Source: Dugong dugon
Lineage: Eukaryota; Chordata; Mammalia; Sirenia; Dugongidae
Assembly (NCBI GenBank): GCA_030035585.1
Contig: CM057473.1
Span: 15,008,501 to 15,072,500, forward strand
Direction: 5' to 3'
Length of the DNA: 64,000 bases
In this document: piece by piece, positions 25,255-37,600 of the stretch
Numbering within the stretch: the first letter of the stretch is position 1
How the letters are laid out: each line of letters begins with the position of its first letter
Notes under the pieces: model-generated
What the model was told of the DNA's origin: nothing
Database searches by the model: none
Seen by the model: only the letters and a program-made list of their open reading frames with translations
Program-made: the position numbers and the translations under genes

Positions 25255-25870
25255 GCCCAGAATCAACACCTCTAAACTGTCTCCATTCTCACAATTGTTT
25301 TCAAATCAAATTCATCCTTGACTCTTATCTCCTCTAAATATCACAAATGTCTCCAAATGATGTTCATTATTCCTCCTTCATAATTCTTGTATCCATCTCT
25401 TTCTTCCTGTTTCCACTGTTGACTCCCAAACCCAGGCACTAACTGCCTCTGCCTGCAATTGTATTAGTGGCTCACAGCTTCCTTTTTATTGGTTGTCTTG
25501 CCAGATACAATCCATACGGCATGTAAATGCAAAATCAATCTTTCTATAGGACCATTCTAATCACATCATTTCCCCCAGGAGGCCCTCTGGAGCGCCATAA
25601 TCTTTAAACATAAACCCTAGATGTTTCAGCCTGACTTTCAAGATGCTGGATCATCTACCCTCACTGAGTATATGCAAGAAGAAGCTCATATTGTAAAAGA
25701 CTATCAAACAGAGCCTAACTTTTCAAATGGAGCTAGGAGCCGTTGAGTTCCACATACACGCTGCATCCTCATCGTTAGCATATTCCTGTAAACTCCCTCC
25801 TAGCTCCCTTCACCCCAGTAGTAAATGACTGCCACCATCACTGCATGAATGAATGAATGAATGAATGAAA
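25255..25870 (+). mobile_element. Old L2 LINE fragment with (GAAT)n end
   Basis: L2-like reverse-transcriptase-end sequence (accattctaatcacatcatt, ggaggccctctggagcgcc) with intact order but many changes. It is followed by a (GAAT)n run at 25846-25868. Confidence 0.6.
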
Positions 25871-25989
25871 CGGTAGCACAATAACATGCAAACACCTATT
25901 TGTTTATTTAAAATTTTCTTTCATCTTCAATAGTGCCAGTATTTCGATTAATAGCCTCAAATATTATCATCAGAATCTATTTATCCAAG

Positions 25990-26190
25990 TCTGGCCTTGC
26001 CCCTTTGGTCTACTGTAACTGTAGGCACATCACTTCATCTTTCCAACTGTCAATTTTCTTCTCTCTAAAACTGGAGCTAGAATAGTACCCACCATTAGGG
26101 TTTTTGTGAGTATTAAATCATGTAGAGGACTTGAAACAATCAGCAGTACAGTAAGCATTCAGTAAATGTTAATCATTGTAATTATTGCTA
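25990..26190 (+). mobile_element. MIR SINE
   Basis: Follows the MIR order: cacatcacttcatctttcca, taaaactggagctagaatag, gagtattaaatcatgtagag, gtaagcattcagtaaatgtt. Confidence 0.75.
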
Positions 26191-26374
26191 TCACTCCCTC
26201 ATAAACATCTTCTTTGGATCCACTGACATCTATCAAAGTTTTAGTCAGATGATAATTAATGGGTAGAATATTTGAGTTCAGCTTACAAATTTATGTTAGG
26301 AAAAAGGTGGGACAAGGATCCCCAAGACTGATACATACAAACTCTGGAGTCCATGCATGACCCTGTGCAAATAA

Positions 26375-26412
26375 AACTTACTGAGTATCAGTTTCCTTGT
26401 AAGTAAAATGAT
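26375..26412 (+). mobile_element. MIR fragment, left of an L1 insertion
   Basis: Contains gagtatcagtttccttgtaa followed by gtaaaatgat, typical of the MIR core. A MIR-like continuation lies beyond the L1, near 26735-26830. Confidence 0.5.
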
Positions 26413-26730
26413 CCTGGACACCCTTTTAGCTCAGTAATGAAGTCACACCTGAGGTTCACCCTTCGTTCAAAGATTAGACAGGCCCATAAAACAAAAGGAG
26501 ACTAAAGGAGCACACCAGACCAGGGGCAAGGACTAGAAGGCAGGAGGGGACAGGAAAGCTGGTAATAGGGAACCCAAGGTTGAGAAGGGACAGTGTTGAC
26601 ATGTCGTGAGGTAATGCTAAGCAATGTCATAAAACAGTATGTGTACTGACTGTTTAATGAGAAGCTAGTTTGTTCTGTAAACCTCATCTAAAGCTCAGTA
26701 ATAAAAATAATAAATAAATTAGTAAAACAA
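26413..26730 (+). mobile_element. L1 3' UTR end
   Basis: Matches the L1 tails at 3505-3780 and 45990-46270 (acacccttttagctcagtaa, gaacccaaggttgagaaggg, gttctgtaaacc). It ends in a degenerate A-rich tail of AATA and AATAAA units. Confidence 0.85.
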
Positions 26731-26839
26731 TAACAATAATATCCACACAAATTGCTATCGTGAGGATGTTGGTGGCTAAAAAGCACTGGGCATTCACAAA
26801 TATTATTCTCACCTATCTTGCCCTTAAAATAATAAATAA

Positions 26840-27577
26840 TGTTGTATAAATAATGTTTGTAAACATTTTGATATTTAAATATATGCCTAAAGTCATAGTT
26901 TTTTCAATATATAAATATAAAAACTTCTAAAAAGTCTGTCTTGTTTATAATTTTACCTTGTGACGGGTAGAGAAACCAATAGGAGGAGTTACTTTTCTAA
27001 TTTTAATTCTGATAAAATAAATACAAGTAAATGAAGAAGAACTAGTAAGCAAAATGGAAATACATCAAATATTATGAACAATAGAGGGCAATATTTATAC
27101 ATATACATAGATCTTTGAAAGCATTTCACAAAATTTTATATTATCGTCTTAAAAAATGAGGATAGATGCTCTTAAGTACAATCCTGAAAGTACAAACCCA
27201 AAGATTCTTGTGAAGAAAATAAAAGGGGGGTGTGGGTGGGGAAGGAACCAATGAAAACCATGTGGCTGCAAAAATTTTCTTGGAGTAAAATAGTATAATA
27301 ACATTTTCAAAATGATAATGAACCTTGGAATTACGAAGCTGCATTTCTTCAGGGTTCAGAATGAGCCGAGACCACAAAAAGCCAAAGACAGCAACAAACA
27401 CTTAGTTGTGCGTGTGTGTGTACAAATGTGTATGTTTTAGCTCTTCACATGTCTTCCTCAGATTCATCCTCAATTCTAGCAAATAAATAAACCTCAACAT
27501 CAAAAGTCAAAGTATAAGCCATTCAGCAAGTTCCCTTAAATTTACCTTATCACCTCTGGTTTAACCTATAATGGAAA
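26840..27577. other. Intron sequence, nothing identified
   Basis: AT-rich intron with a short TG-rich patch at 27405-27432. Confidence 0.5.
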
Positions 27578-27582
27578 CCTGG

Positions 27583-28018
27583 TGTTATGGATTGAATTGT
27601 GCATCTCCAAAATATGTGTTCAAATCCTAACCACTATACGTGTGGATGCAATCCCATTTGGGAATAGGGTTTCCTTTGTTACATTAATGATGCCGTATCA
27701 GTGTCGGATTTGTCATAAGTCAATCGCTTTTGAGATATAAATGCAGCTGATTATGCACATAAGCAAGCAAGCAAGCGAGCACGAAGGGGGAAAACACAGA
27801 TGCCACATGGAAATCTCCAAGGAATGCTGAGAAGAAGGCTAGAGAAGCCGAGACGGGGATTTTCCCCTAGAAAAGACAGAGCCAGTACCCTAGTACCCTA
27901 GGGCCAGTACCCTGATTTTGGACTTCTAGCCTCCTTAACTCTGAGAAAATAAACTTCTGTTCATTAAAGCCACCCACTTGAGGTATTTCTGTTATAGCAG
28001 CACTAAGAAACTAAAACA
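27583..28018 (+). mobile_element. Solo LTR of the MaLR (MLT1/MST-like) class
   Basis: A 436 bp LTR starting tgttatggattgaattgtg and ending ctaaaaca, with a polyadenylation signal AATAAA at 27948-27953. It is flanked by a perfect 5 bp target-site duplication, cctgg, at 27578-27582 and 28019-28023. Internal expansions are seen: an AAGC/GAGC run near 27762-27782 and a thrice-repeated agtaccct block at 27882-27914. No retroviral coding sequence lies beside it. Confidence 0.9.
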
Positions 28019-28023
28019 CCTGG

Positions 28024-29599
28024 TCTCCTCTTTCCCAAGGCTAAGTCCTCCATCTCTGCATGGTATTTCTTTTACGTTTCTATTCTCCAGAATACTTGTG
28101 AACAAATAGTTCTTCTCTTCCTTTGACTTGTTTTCTGAATTTTTAGTCTCTCTTCTCTGGCTTATTATGCTGAATTTATAATGATTCCCTAGATGCCAAA
28201 ATTCTAAAGCGATAAAATTTTCTTTTTTTGTCACATGCCACAGCATCTTTAATTCTTCTGAGACTGTGGTTTCCTAGGATTCAGGGAATCTGGTGACTAA
28301 GGTATTATTCAGAGACACTTATTCAGCTTTTTCTCCACATTTGAGGATGTAGTGTTGCTGAACTTAAAGAATCAGAAGAATCTGATGTTTGTAAACCTTC
28401 CCTTCAACAAAAGTACTTAAGCAAATATTCTTCTAGAATGGTGTTATAAACCTAATCCTTGATATCGTCTATTGACACTCAGCATCCATTTCTATCATCC
28501 AAGCTACTCTGCTTTATTATGACGAACGGAAGGCTACAACCACACTACCCGTATCCATTTGCTGTTCTAGTCCTACATGTCATGTAGGCAATTAGCATAA
28601 GATACATACACACATGGTTTAGAATGCTGAAGGGATGTACATGCCATCACACTTTCTTGAGAAGGTGCACAGACAAGAAGACCTGCAAATGTGAATGTTG
28701 GTAGTAGCCAGTCTCTCCAGTCCATAGTCTATTCACTTGATTTCTGGTGTGGGGCGGCTGAGACGTCAGCAGCAGGGGTAGCTAGGCAGCAGCTGCTTTC
28801 TGACCTCTGCTTAGAAGTAGTAGGCTTGACCTCTGGGCCTCACTTATGCAAGTGATTTTGAGGCTAGGAGACTTTTGGCTATCTCCTTTCTTCCTTTCAC
28901 CCTGCTCTTCCAATAATTTTATAACCACTTAACTCTCAACATTGAATCTTTTTCTTCTTGGCTTCTTCAATGAACTTGGTAGAACGGAAGTCCTAGATAT
29001 TAAAGGAAGTGGCACAGAAGTAATTGAAATCTTCCAGATTCAGAAAGACTCTCACATCAACTGCATACACATCAGGGACTCTATGCTAAGATGGGGTCCA
29101 TCTGTTTCTGCTCTGAGTGGCCACCTTATTTCAAATAAGGTATATAATTCCAAGAAGGAGCCTCATTTTACATTATTGCCCAGCAGCAACACGTATGAAA
29201 CCCTATAGATTCCTTCTCTTTTGACTACCCATCTGTTTTTCTCAAACTACCAAATCCAAATCCTTCCTCTACTGATATTTTCACATTTGATTACTAACAT
29301 TTGAAATTTTCACCTCACAAGTAGTTACACTAACTCTCTGGATATATATATTTCAATTTCATTTGCTCATATACTTTTACGTCCATCAATTAAATTGGAG
29401 TAGCTCAAGGATCTATCCTTGATTATCTCAAATTTTTACCTTTAATATTCCCTATGGAAGTACTCTTTTAGTCCCAAGGCATCAATGGAAATGGTTCCCT
29501 CCAAATATGCCCAAGTCTTGACTCTTGTCACAGTTCATAAACTTGTGTATCTTGTTATTAAGTAAGCATTTCAACTATGCTTCATAAGCAAATATAAGA
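28024..29599. other. Intron sequence, nothing identified
   Basis: Mixed intron. A less AT-rich patch at 28735-28860 has no recognisable content. Confidence 0.45.
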
Positions 29600-30560
29600 G
29601 GCTAAATCTTTCATAAATTCAATAAATGCTTATAAATTTACAGGCACTATTCTGTGATCCGGGGTAAAAAAGAGACAAAAAGCACTCCTCTTACGGAGGT
29701 GGCATTCTAGTTACATATAAGTAATATGTAATGCAATAAATAATGCATTTATTATAAATATGATGGACACAAATTAAACAGGGTGATGGAGAAGAGAGTG
29801 TCATAATTTTAAACTGAGTGTTCAGAAAAAATATTTGTTGAAAAAAGTAATATTGAGTAACTTGAGGGAGAATAAAATGATCCATATGAGAATTCTCCGG
29901 GAAAAAAAAGGACAAGGGTGAGACAGATGTGCCTTGAGTTTTTAAGAAAGAGCAGGAGGACAAGATGAGGATAGAATCGTGATCAAGGATGAGGGGGCAG
30001 TAAGAAGTGTAGGGTGTAGATCCTTTAAAGTATCATTACGCCTTTCTAATTTCATCTCTGAATAAAAAGGTAAGCCACTGAAATTTGAAAGGCTTTGAGC
30101 TAACAGGGACTAGACTTTGATCCTTTTTTTTTTAATTAGGATATCTCTTGATCTTTTATTTAAACTGGATGGCTGGAGAGTAGGAGTTTATAGGCCAAAG
30201 TAAGGAGACAAGTTTAAGAATTTATTGCAACAATCCGCAGTAAAACAAAAAATCAAAAAAATAAAAAAACCCCAAACAAACAAAAAACTAGAACATAGAG
30301 GTTGAGGTTGTGAGAATAATCAGACTCTGGATATACGCTTGTAGAGTTAAAAGAATTTGTAAAGGGACTGAACTTATCATGTGAATAAACAGGTTCAAGG
30401 ACAATTGTGAGGTTCTTAACCTGAAAAAAACTGGAAAGAGATAGATGCCATTTACTGAGATTCCAAAGAATGCCAGAGGAAGATATTGGTGGGTGGAATA
30501 TAGTAGTTTATGATTGGATAGCTGAACATTAGGAGATCTGAGTTGCCTATAGAACATCCA

Positions 30561-30764
30561 GGAGCCCTGCTGGCTCACTGGTTAAGCGCTTTCACCAAAA
30601 GGTCAGTAGTTCAAACTCACCAGCCACTCCATGGGAGAAAGAGGTGGCTGTCTGCTCCCATAAAGATTACAGCTTTGGAGACCCTATGGGCAGTTCTCCT
30701 CTGTTCTATAGGGTTGCTATGAGTCGGAATAGACTCGACTTGGGGTTTAGTTTTGGTTTTATAA
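30561..30764 (+). mobile_element. AfroSINE copy inside L2
   Basis: Full-length form with head ggagccctgctggctcactg, central block taaagattacagctttggag and end gagtcggaatagactcgact. Target-site duplication aacatcca at 30553-30560 and 30765-30772. Confidence 0.93.
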
Positions 30765-31940
30765 AACATCCAAGTAGAGAGTGAATTAAGCAGTTGGCTA
30801 TGACATCGAGAGTTCATAGAAAAGATCCTGGCCAAAGATATAAATTCTGTAGCTCTTAAATGATAGATAGTATTTAAAGTCATAAGAATTTATAAAAACA
30901 CTAAGTAAGTGAGACTAGATAAAACAAAAGAGATCCAAAGACTGTGGTACAGTGATTTTTAACGGTCAGAGAGACGTGAAACAATTAGCAAAGGAGACTG
31001 AGAAGGAGAGACCAATATAATAGAGGTAAACAGAAAAGTGTAGTAACAGGCTCACCATGTTTGGGTAGGGGGCGACTCAATGAGAAAGAAGAGATCAAAT
31101 GTGTAACACTCTGCTGATAGGTCAAAAAGCATAAGGATTTTGAATTGACCATGTGAAACATGTGAAGGCAAATGGTTACTTTGATAATAGAAGGTTTTGC
31201 AGACCAGGGGAGGTAAAAATCTAAATGGAATAGTTTGTGAGACAATGGCAGGAACACAATCAGGCAAAGCAAATACAGGCAATTGTTTTGTGAAATTTAT
31301 TTATTAAGGGGAACAGATAGAATGATGCTATGACTGGAGTTATTTGTAATCAGGAGAGTTTTTTCTTTTCCTTTTTTTAGTATGTTAGGAAAAAATGCAG
31401 TCTATATACTGATGGTGATGATCTAGTAATTAATGAAACACACACACAAACTATGCCTCAGGAAAGAATAGAAAAGATTGAGTGCTATACTCAAATATGA
31501 GAGAGATGATGAAATCTAGTGCATACTTGAAGTTGTTGCCCCTACTTAGGTATGGACATTTCTGCCATTGTGATAGAAAAGCAAGTTGATTATGTGTTCA
31601 CCATAACATTTGCAGGTAGATGAGTTACTGTGATAGTGGAGACTTCCGTAAGTTATGACAGCTGTTTATTTTCTCAGGGAAATAAGATGCAAGTCATCAG
31701 TTGAGAATTAGGATGATGGAGGAAGTGGTAAAGGTTTGAGAGCAGAAGTTCTAAAGCAGTCAAGGAGGAAGTTGGAAAGAGAATGGAGTAAGTTTGCCAG
31801 AGTCCACTTGAAGGTAATGATAATTAATATAAATTTGGGCCAGCGAGTATTATTTGTGTGTTTCCTTTAGGCATTTTAAGTTGTATGAAACAGAAGTGGA
31901 GTTGGCCAATATTGGATTTAATGAGGGCTGCGGTATTTCA

Positions 31941-32099
31941 GGAGCCCTGGTATTGCAGTGGTTAAGAGCTATGACTGCTGACCAAAAGGTTGGCAGTTCA
32001 GATCCACCAGCCACTCATTAGAAATCCTATATTCTACTCTGTCCTATAGGGTTGCAATAGTTGGAACTGACTTGATGACAACAGGTTTTTGGTTTGGGT
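31941..32099 (+). mobile_element. AfroSINE copy inside L2, short form
   Basis: From ggagccctggtattgcagtg to cttgatgacaacaggttttt. An imperfect duplication ggtatttca / ggtccttca flanks it (31932-31940, 32100-32108). Confidence 0.9.
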
Positions 32100-32479
32100 G
32101 GTCCTTCAGGATAATTATGATGAATGGAGAGAGAAAATGGAGCAAGGGAGTGATTATAATGATGAACCATTGAATCTAAGCTGGGATGGGGGTGAGGGTC
32201 AGTGAAAAGATTATAGGATTAATAGATTTCAGGTCAAATCCCTGTATCAATGAGTTGAGGAACTGTAAGAATGGGGGAGTTTTAGTAGAGTGAGCTTGAA
32301 AGACAGGAGTTGGTACTTCCTGCTGTATGTATGAAACTGAAATTTTTGGAGGGATACAATTGTTGGCAATGACAAGTTATAAGAATTATATGTATAGTCA
32401 AGGGAGTGTGTAGTTTAAAGAGGGTGGAGGACCATAAATTAAAAAGGAATTTAAACCTACTCCTTCTCTTTGATTATTA

Positions 32480-32660
32480 GTCTTTGTTAATGGTATTTAT
32501 TCCCTATAATTTTCCTAGTTGCAAAACCTGAAGTGTGGTTTGACTTCCCCTACTCTATCACTCCTTGCATTGCTTTGGTACCATATCCTGCCTATTATTC
32601 CTGCTAAATATCTCTTGAATCTGGCTTCCTTCTCCAGCCTACTAACGTTGCTATGTTTAA
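32480..32660. other. Possible old LINE remnant
   Basis: CT-rich sequence (aaacctgaagtgtggtttga, gcctattattcctgctaaat) loosely like sense-strand L2. Too weak for a firm call. Confidence 0.3.
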
Positions 32661-32838
32661 GGCTCTTAATACACGTCTCCTGATAATTGTTCTATATATG
32701 ACTTGTTGTTCTGGTTGTCTATATACATGTAGCATGACTGAAAAAAACTGGCTGGAGGAAGATGTGATAATGATAGACTTCCCTATAAGACGGAGTCATA
32801 CTCTTTCTTTGTTTTTATTTTCTACTGTGGAAATACAA

Positions 32839-32880
32839 GGGAAATAAGATGCAAGTCATCAGCTGAGAATTAGGATGATG
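32839..32880 (-). repeat. 42 bp copy of an L2 segment from 31677-31718
   Basis: The two stretches differ at one position (cagttgag vs cagctgag), and both carry the same departures from my recollection of the L2 consensus. A T-run follows at 32885-32904. Confidence 0.8.
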
Positions 32881-33159
32881 CTTATTTTTTTTTTTTTTTT
32901 TTTTACACTGAGATCCACCAAACAAAAAATAAAATCAATTCGTATGCCTGGTACACACACATACATACACAAACAAGCACACATTTTCTGCAAGAGTTGG
33001 CCTTATGTGAAGATATTTTAGTTTGAACTCTAGCTCTACTTTGCTACCAGTATAGTTGTTCCAAAAGAACAACTATATGTTGTTGTTTGATGAATAAAAA
33101 CTCAAACTTTTCTTGATGTATTCCAGATAGGATGTAAGCACCATGCATATTTTTGAGGA

Positions 33160-33600
33160 AATGCACAATTTCATTTCTTACGCCCTCTCTTTTCACCTCG
33201 CCACCACTGATCCCCACAGATAATACACCACCCCTGTCTTCCATTATAATGCTTTCTCATTTCCCAGAAGTCCACGTCTTTTCACATGACAGTGCCTTTG
33301 TACATGCTTCACCTTCATCTTTCACTCTTTCCCTTTCTTCTTCACTGGGCTTGTTTCAACTCACCCTTTCAGACCTAACTCAAAAGTCGCCCCCCCTTTG
33401 AAACCTTTAAGAACTCCACTGAGAATTCTATTTTGTGGTTCTAAAGAATTTGATTCATGCCTTCATACTCCTATTGCAACCCTTATCTTTTATACCCTAT
33501 TCATAAAGACCAGTGTCATATGTTATTCATCTTCAGGCTCCCAAGATCTAGAACTGTACCTGGCATCTACTATGGGATCACTATATGTTTGGTGAGGGAG
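33160..33600 (+). mobile_element. Old L2 3' end
   Basis: L2-like order: cagtgcctttgtacatgctt, agacctaactcaaaagtcgc, gttattcatcttcaggctcc, gtacctggcatctactatgg. No open frame of significance. Confidence 0.65.
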
Positions 33601-34489
33601 TGAAATAACAAGCTATTAAGAAATAATGCAAACACAGTTCTCTAAAAATAAATTACGTCCAAGTATTCTAATTTCCTTTATGCTTGGGAGTGTATGAATG
33701 AGAAAATCAAAAGGATGCCATAAAGAGTTTGTAAATATCACTAAGACTCACCAAAGTTTGCCTCGTGACTGAAAATGAGCAAGACGTAGACTCTTTTCAA
33801 GAGGTATCATCAAACCAATCATGTAAGAGAAATCTGGCTTTATATTCAGTAGAAAAAACACGTTTTCAACTGAACCTATTTTAACCTGCTTTCAAGTTTT
33901 ATGGGTCATAGATCTGGATAAAATACAGCCTAGGTGCAAAGTCAAGTAGATTGATTATAATTCTATTATTGATAGAGTTCCATTAAATCAACCCGGCTTA
34001 ACCTGTAAGGATATCTCTGTTCTCGAAAAAGACAGGTACAAGTTTATCCACAACTCGGGTGAAAATAGAGATGGCCGCTTCATGATATTTGTGAATTAAA
34101 TCAATACTGGAAATAAAGCTAAAACATTGGATTTGACAGTGTCTCAGGTTAAAAAGATGAGCCAAAAGTAACAAGATATAATTTAGCAGGGGTAAGTTTA
34201 GAGCTTTGAACTGAGGTTAAACAAATCAATGGGAAGCACAGTATGGAAGACCCTCTTTAGTGACAGTTTGTGTGAAATGGGTGTAGGGACAAGCCACTAG
34301 AAGGAAAAAGTGCCAAAATCCAATGAAAATTTATATTATTTAATAGAAATACAGTGTCCAAAACAAGTTAGGTCATCGTTCCACTTTACTATTCACTGGT
34401 TTCTGATATCTGGATCTATGTATTATAACTAAAGAGACATTTACAAACAGCCTTGTACCCAAAGATAGGTGACCAATATTCATTATAAT
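33601..34489. other. Intron sequence, nothing identified
   Basis: AT-rich intron, no recognisable exon or repeat. Confidence 0.5.
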
Positions 34490-34595
34490 TTGGCTATAAT
34501 AATAGCTAACATCTGTTGAGCACATACCATGTGAAGGTGCTTTAAGTGCATTACCTCACTTGGTCTCACAACAGTCTTATCAGGTAAGTACTTAG
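34490..34595 (-). mobile_element. MIR SINE fragment
   Basis: Contains taatagctaacatctgttga followed by gcacataccatgtgaagg and tcacaacagtcttatcaggt, the complement of the MIR 3' half. Confidence 0.75.
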
Positions 34596-35689
34596 AGAGG
34601 CTGCTGTGAAGTACTGCCAAGAAACCCCCTTCAGCAAGGAGGTACTCATTCCCCCATGCTGGAAGTGTGGTCTGCTGACAGCTTACAGCCAAGCCCCACC
34701 TGAAAACTGCCCAGGAAAATACACCCATCAGAAAAGTGTGCCAACTAATGAAGCAAAAGTGCAATCACCTTCCTAGGGTTTAATATGAAAAGTCTACAGG
34801 TAAAAGTTAAATGTAATAATGCTGCAATGGATAAAGAAAGTTATGAAAAATATGAATGAATTTTTTTTTATAATAATGTGTTTAAAAGTTAGAGAAAAAG
34901 TCTCTTTAGAGAAGAAACAAACAAAAATTACACATGTACAGAATGCCTTGCAAAATCATGATCTTTTGGAGCTAGAAAACTGTAAAGAAGGAATACTATG
35001 TAGTTACAATTTTATTTACCATTATATGTCCTACATATATATATTTGCTCTATGATATGTATGTAAACATTTAAACTGAAAAATAAAGTATGCCTCCTAG
35101 TAGAAAGCAAGACTATGGAAAAAAAATTATTGATGAAGTTTTAAAAAAAATTATACATATATATTATACATATATATATAAAGTTGTATTTCTAGTTGAT
35201 TTTTGTTAAGAAGTTACTATAACAAAATTGATTATCAGGCACATATATGAAATATCTCATGTTTTCCATCTAAATTATATAAATAAACTACCTATTTCAA
35301 TTTTGTAAAGACGGGAAATAGGTCAAGATAACTGAGCTAATTCTTGCTCATGAATATGAGGCTAGTATTTAAAAGAAAGACCTTGTTCAGGACTTTTCTG
35401 ATTTAATCCAGGCAAAGTTAAATATATTTTATGTTTCTAAAATTTCATTCAAGAAATATACACTTTTTAGTTCCTCACAGAATTCAGTGGCTCACTTCTC
35501 AGTATTGGTTAAACAATGTAAAAAAATGGAGTAAAAACAGGTAACGGATTGGAACTTTTAAGATCACATGTAGGAAATGGTGTAACAAAGTGGGAAGCTG
35601 ACCTCAGTCTGATTCTTTGCTCATAGAAGTACTGTGATCCAGCTATTTTTCATTGTATCTGATTGTTTAAATCATAATAATAACAGTAA
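34596..35689. other. Intron with AT-rich low-complexity patches
   Basis: Includes a TA-rich stretch at 35150-35182. No gene or recognised element. Confidence 0.5.
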
Positions 35690-35847
35690 TAATAAAATCC
35701 ATTGCCGTCAAATCGATTCTGACTCAGCAACCCTAAAGGACAGAGCAGAACTGCCTCAAAGGGTTTCCAAAAAGTGGCTGGTGGATTCAAGCTGCCGGCC
35801 TTTTGGTTAGCAGTCAAACGCTTAACTACTGTACCACCAGGGCCCCA
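35690..35847 (-). mobile_element. AfroSINE copy, short form
   Basis: Minus strand from ggggccctggtggtacagta to the tail (complement of atccattgccgtcaaatcga). Confidence 0.9.
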
Positions 35848-35974
35848 AGAGCAATAATAACAAACTGCATTTATATACTCTGTTTCCTAATCTGTGTTCC
35901 TCCCCTCCTTCCGTATAATATAAACAATATATATCATGTATTTCATTGATCTAGTAAGAGAAGTAAATAATCTA

Positions 35975-36040
35975 TGTAGATTGTTTGCACAGTACCTGGC
36001 ATAGTAGGAACTAAATAAATGCTAGCTACAGTTATTATGA
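35975..36040 (+). mobile_element. MIR 3' end, split by a SINE
   Basis: Contains gcacagtacctggcatagta followed by ggaactaaataaatgct. The MIR appears to continue at 36253 (tgatgac) after the SINE. Confidence 0.7.
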
Positions 36041-36241
36041 AGGAGCCCTGGTCGTGCAATGGTTAAGCTCTCAGTGGCTGACTAAAAGGTTGGCAGTTCG
36101 AAGCCACCAGTAGCACCACAGAAGAAAAAGCCTGGAGATCTGCTCCTGTAAAGATTACAGCCTAGGAAACCCTATGCAGCATTTCTACTCTGCTCTACAG
36201 GTTAGGTAGGAGTCAAAATAGACTTCATGGCACACAACAAC
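36041..36241 (+). mobile_element. AfroSINE copy inserted in MIR
   Basis: Full-length form, aggagccctggtcgtgcaat to gacttcatggcacacaacaa. Perfect 11 bp target-site duplication acagttattat at 36028-36038 and 36242-36252. Confidence 0.93.
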
Positions 36242-36689
36242 ACAGTTATTATAATGATGACTACTCTTGATTCAGTTTAGCTAATCATTCTTATCTGCAT
36301 TCTTACTATAACTTTATCAATCTACTATTTTCCAGCAGAACTAAGGGTAAAAGGGAGAGAGGGGCATGGAAGTGAAATATCCAGCTCATGACTACATGTA
36401 TTGTCGGTATGTCTTATTTTCATATACTGTTATTATTATACTGTTACTGAAAAAAGGACTGTTATCTCTATCCTTACGGAAAATGTGATCTTCATACTTA
36501 CTAAGAAACTTAAAAGAGAAGTCTAAATAAATTGCTGTATTTTAAAATAAAGATGTACATGTGCATATTTGAGAAGAGTAGTTGACTGAATGTGAATAAA
36601 TGACAATTTAATAATGAAAACCCCAAAATGTGGATCATGTTTATCAAAAATGCTGCTGATTTTCACAAGTCATTTTGTTTTTCTAAAGC

Positions 36690-37600
36690 TGCTCTATGTT
36701 ACGTATATTTGTTTACTGGCTGTTCTTTTCTTCATTTTTATTCATCTTATTTTAGAATTCCAAATTTAGAGAAAATTTGCAAGAATAGTATACATAACTT
36801 TCTTTTTTATCTTAACCATTTATAGTGAGTTGACGCAATACCAACTCTAGCATGTATTTACTACAAACAAAACATTTGCCTACAAAGTTCTATAAAAACC
36901 AGTTGCCCTTGAATCGACTGGGACTCATGGTCACCCCACTGTGTCAGAGTAGAACTATACTCCACAGGGTTTTCAGTGGCTGACTTTTCAGAAGCAGATT
37001 GCCAGGCATTTTTTCCAAGGCGTCTCTGGGTGGACTCATACCCCCAATATTTCAGTTAGCAGCCTAGGGCGTTAACCCTTTGCACCACCCAGGGACTCTA
37101 CAAAGCTCTCTACGACCATTAACGTATCATCTGATCAACAGACCATAGTCAAATTATACCACTCAGCGCAACAATGTCCTTTATACCAAAAAGCTAAGTT
37201 CAGAATCACACGTGCCATGTTTTATGTCTCTTTTGTATCCTTTAGTCTGGAAACGTTTCCTTAAACATTCGTTGGTTTTCATGGCTTTGACTTTTTTAAA
37301 GGCTACTTTGTGGAAAGTACTTCAGTTATGATCTGTCTTTTATTTCCTCATGCTTAAATTCAGTCTGTACATTTTCAGTAGGAATATTTCAGTAGTAACT
37401 TTGTGTTTGTCTCATTGCCTCTTTCTGGTAGCACTTGATTTTAGTTTTCCATTACTGATGATGTTAACTTTGATCACTTGACCAAAGTGTCTTCTGGGCT
37501 TATTGACTGTGAAGTATAAAGTTGCTATTTTTTCCATTTATCAATAATTATTTCATGGGATAGTACTTTAAGACCATTTCTTATTTTTCAATTCATACTT
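36690..37600. mobile_element. Old L1ME-like 3' UTR sequence
   Basis: Recognisable blocks in order: tttagagaaaatttgcaaga (36766), caatgtcctttataccaaaa (37171), gtatcctttagtctggaaac (37236), ctgatgatgttaactttgat (37454). I remember this as a widespread L1M-class 3' UTR. Interrupted by an AfroSINE at 36902-37098. Confidence 0.65.
36902..37098 (-). mobile_element. AfroSINE copy, variant subfamily, inside old L1
   Basis: Read on the minus strand: gagtccctgggtggtgcaaa through the tRNA-like part to the tail (complement of aaaaaccagttgcccttgaa). The centre (ggctgacttttcagaagcag on the plus strand) differs from the other copies. Target-site duplication tacaaagttct / tacaaagctct at 36891-36901 and 37099-37109. 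Confidence 0.9.

Larger units (their letters stand above)
29600..32270 (-). mobile_element. Long old L2 LINE copy
   Basis: The minus strand is an L2 LINE running from its 3' end (complement of ggcactattctgtgatccgg, 29642) through the RT region (complement of ttattgcaacaatccgcag near 30222; aacatccaagtagagagtg near 30765; gtctgctgataggtcaa-like near 31110; atgcaagtcatcagttgag near 31687). It is strongly diverged, without open frames, and interrupted by AfroSINEs at 30561 and 31941. Confidence 0.72.

Noticed and set aside
27583..28018. Complete endogenous retrovirus near the LTRs
   Set aside because: Each LTR has intact target duplications directly outside it and no gag, pol or env-like sequence beside it.
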